Below, one piece after another: positions 63,676-64,000 of a stretch of DNA of 64,000 nt. The position numbers and the translations under genes were made by a program. Every line of letters begins with the position of its first letter. Positions within the stretch are counted from its first letter, which is position 1. The DNA comes from Anaerococcus urinomassiliensis (lineage in GTDB: Bacteria > Bacillota > Clostridia > Tissierellales > Peptoniphilaceae). The stretch spans positions 62,464 to 126,463 of the forward strand of contig NZ_LT635782.1 in the NCBI RefSeq assembly GCF_900128425.1, given 5' to 3'. Under the pieces are notes generated by a model. It did not search any database, was not told the origin of the DNA, and was given only the letters and a program-made list of their open reading frames with translations.

Positions 63676-64000
63676 ATGAATACTAAAAATTACCTAGTTC
63701 CAACGGTAGTAGAACAAACAAACAAAGGCGAAAGAGCCTATGATATATACTCAAGACTTCTAAAGGATAGGATTATTTTCCTATCTGGAGAAGTAAACGA
63801 TCAAATGAGTGATATCATCATCGCCCAACTCTTATTTTTGGAAAGCGAAGATCCAGATAAGGATATCCAATTTTATATCAATTCCCCAGGTGGAGTTGTT
63901 ACAAGTGGTCTTGCTATATACGATACAATGAATTATATCAAACCTGATGTTTCAACTATCTGTATAGGCCAAGCTGCTTCAATGGGTGCAGTACTCTTAT
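63676..64000 (+). CDS. clpP: ATP-dependent Clp protease proteolytic subunit, truncated by window end
   Basis: The first 108 residues are present, starting [23 protein letters not shown]. They show [17 protein letters not shown] and [11 protein letters not shown], whose serine (Ser102) is the nucleophile. The frame runs open off the right edge. ClpP forms the tetradecameric protease barrel that works with ClpX or ClpC. AAGGAGA precedes ATG 63676. Confidence 0.96.
   Translation, partial: MNTKNYLVPTVVEQTNKGERAYDIYSRLLKDRIIFLSGEVNDQMSDIIIAQLLFLESEDPDKDIQFYINSPGGVVTSGLAIYDTMNYIKPDVSTICIGQAASMGAVLL

Overview
The window is AT-rich, densely coding, chromosomal DNA from a low-GC Gram-positive anaerobe. 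Signs of this are strong AGGAGG-type Shine-Dalgarno sites, a sortase substrate ending in NPKTG plus a membrane segment plus a basic tail, Rex, ECF transporter genes, CdaA/CdaR, a TPP riboswitch, rubredoxin and no respiratory genes. The overall look best fits the Peptoniphilaceae/Tissierellia (an Anaerococcus-like Gram-positive anaerobic coccus). That placement is inference from gene content and was not tested by a search.

Layout. 1-6543: end of a DUF436 gene, then a two-gene surface operon (a 1249-residue lamin-tail/InlB-repeat secreted protein and a G5-domain protein with an NPKTG sorting signal). 6600-11720: FAD dehydrogenase and alpha/beta hydrolase, ACT-domain protein with its UPF0210 partner, and cyclophilin. 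Two group IIC introns sit directly behind transcription terminators here: an ORF-less one (8885-9463) and one with a reverse transcriptase (11767-13597). 13663-22797: RNA methyltransferase (apparently leaderless), L,D-transpeptidase, ecfA1-ecfA2-ecfT-truA, two envelope proteins and recQ. 22815-25840: TPP riboswitch and a thiamine-precursor ABC uptake operon. 25913-28255 (minus strand): glycerol facilitator and a GlpA-like FAD/[2Fe-2S] enzyme. 28535-33659: nucleoside ABC transporter (BMP lipoprotein, ATPase, two permeases). 33748-36168: zinc-ribbon membrane protein.

36333-37188 is the oddest stretch. A tRNA-Pro(TGG) gene on the minus strand is followed by three tandem 109-bp units. Each unit is a terminator joined to a 5'-truncated tRNA relic that keeps the T-arm, the acceptor 3' strand and CCA. 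Next comes a barstar-like gene broken by an in-frame TAA. 37190-43156: GntR/ABC module, sirtuin, zinc-ribbon protein, an orphan F420:glutamate-ligase-like protein, a YitT-family gene broken by an in-frame TGA, and a family 8 glycosyltransferase. 43211-52106: secreted coiled-coil protein, rubredoxin, RsbW-like kinase, TypA, Rex, ABC-F, an AI-2E-family permease and thiamine pyrophosphokinase. 52211-59021: second AI-2E permease, a Cys/His protein, a NIF3-insert-like protein, malQ, glgP and a ZIP transporter. 59132-64000: cdaA-cdaR-cca, trigger factor and the start of clpP.

Functional themes are cell envelope and surface display, vitamin and nucleoside scavenging (thiamine, ECF vitamins, nucleosides), glycogen/maltodextrin and glycerol use, redox sensing (Rex, rubredoxin), c-di-AMP synthesis and protein quality control. 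No phage, IS transposase or CRISPR array is visible. The group II introns are the only clear mobile elements.
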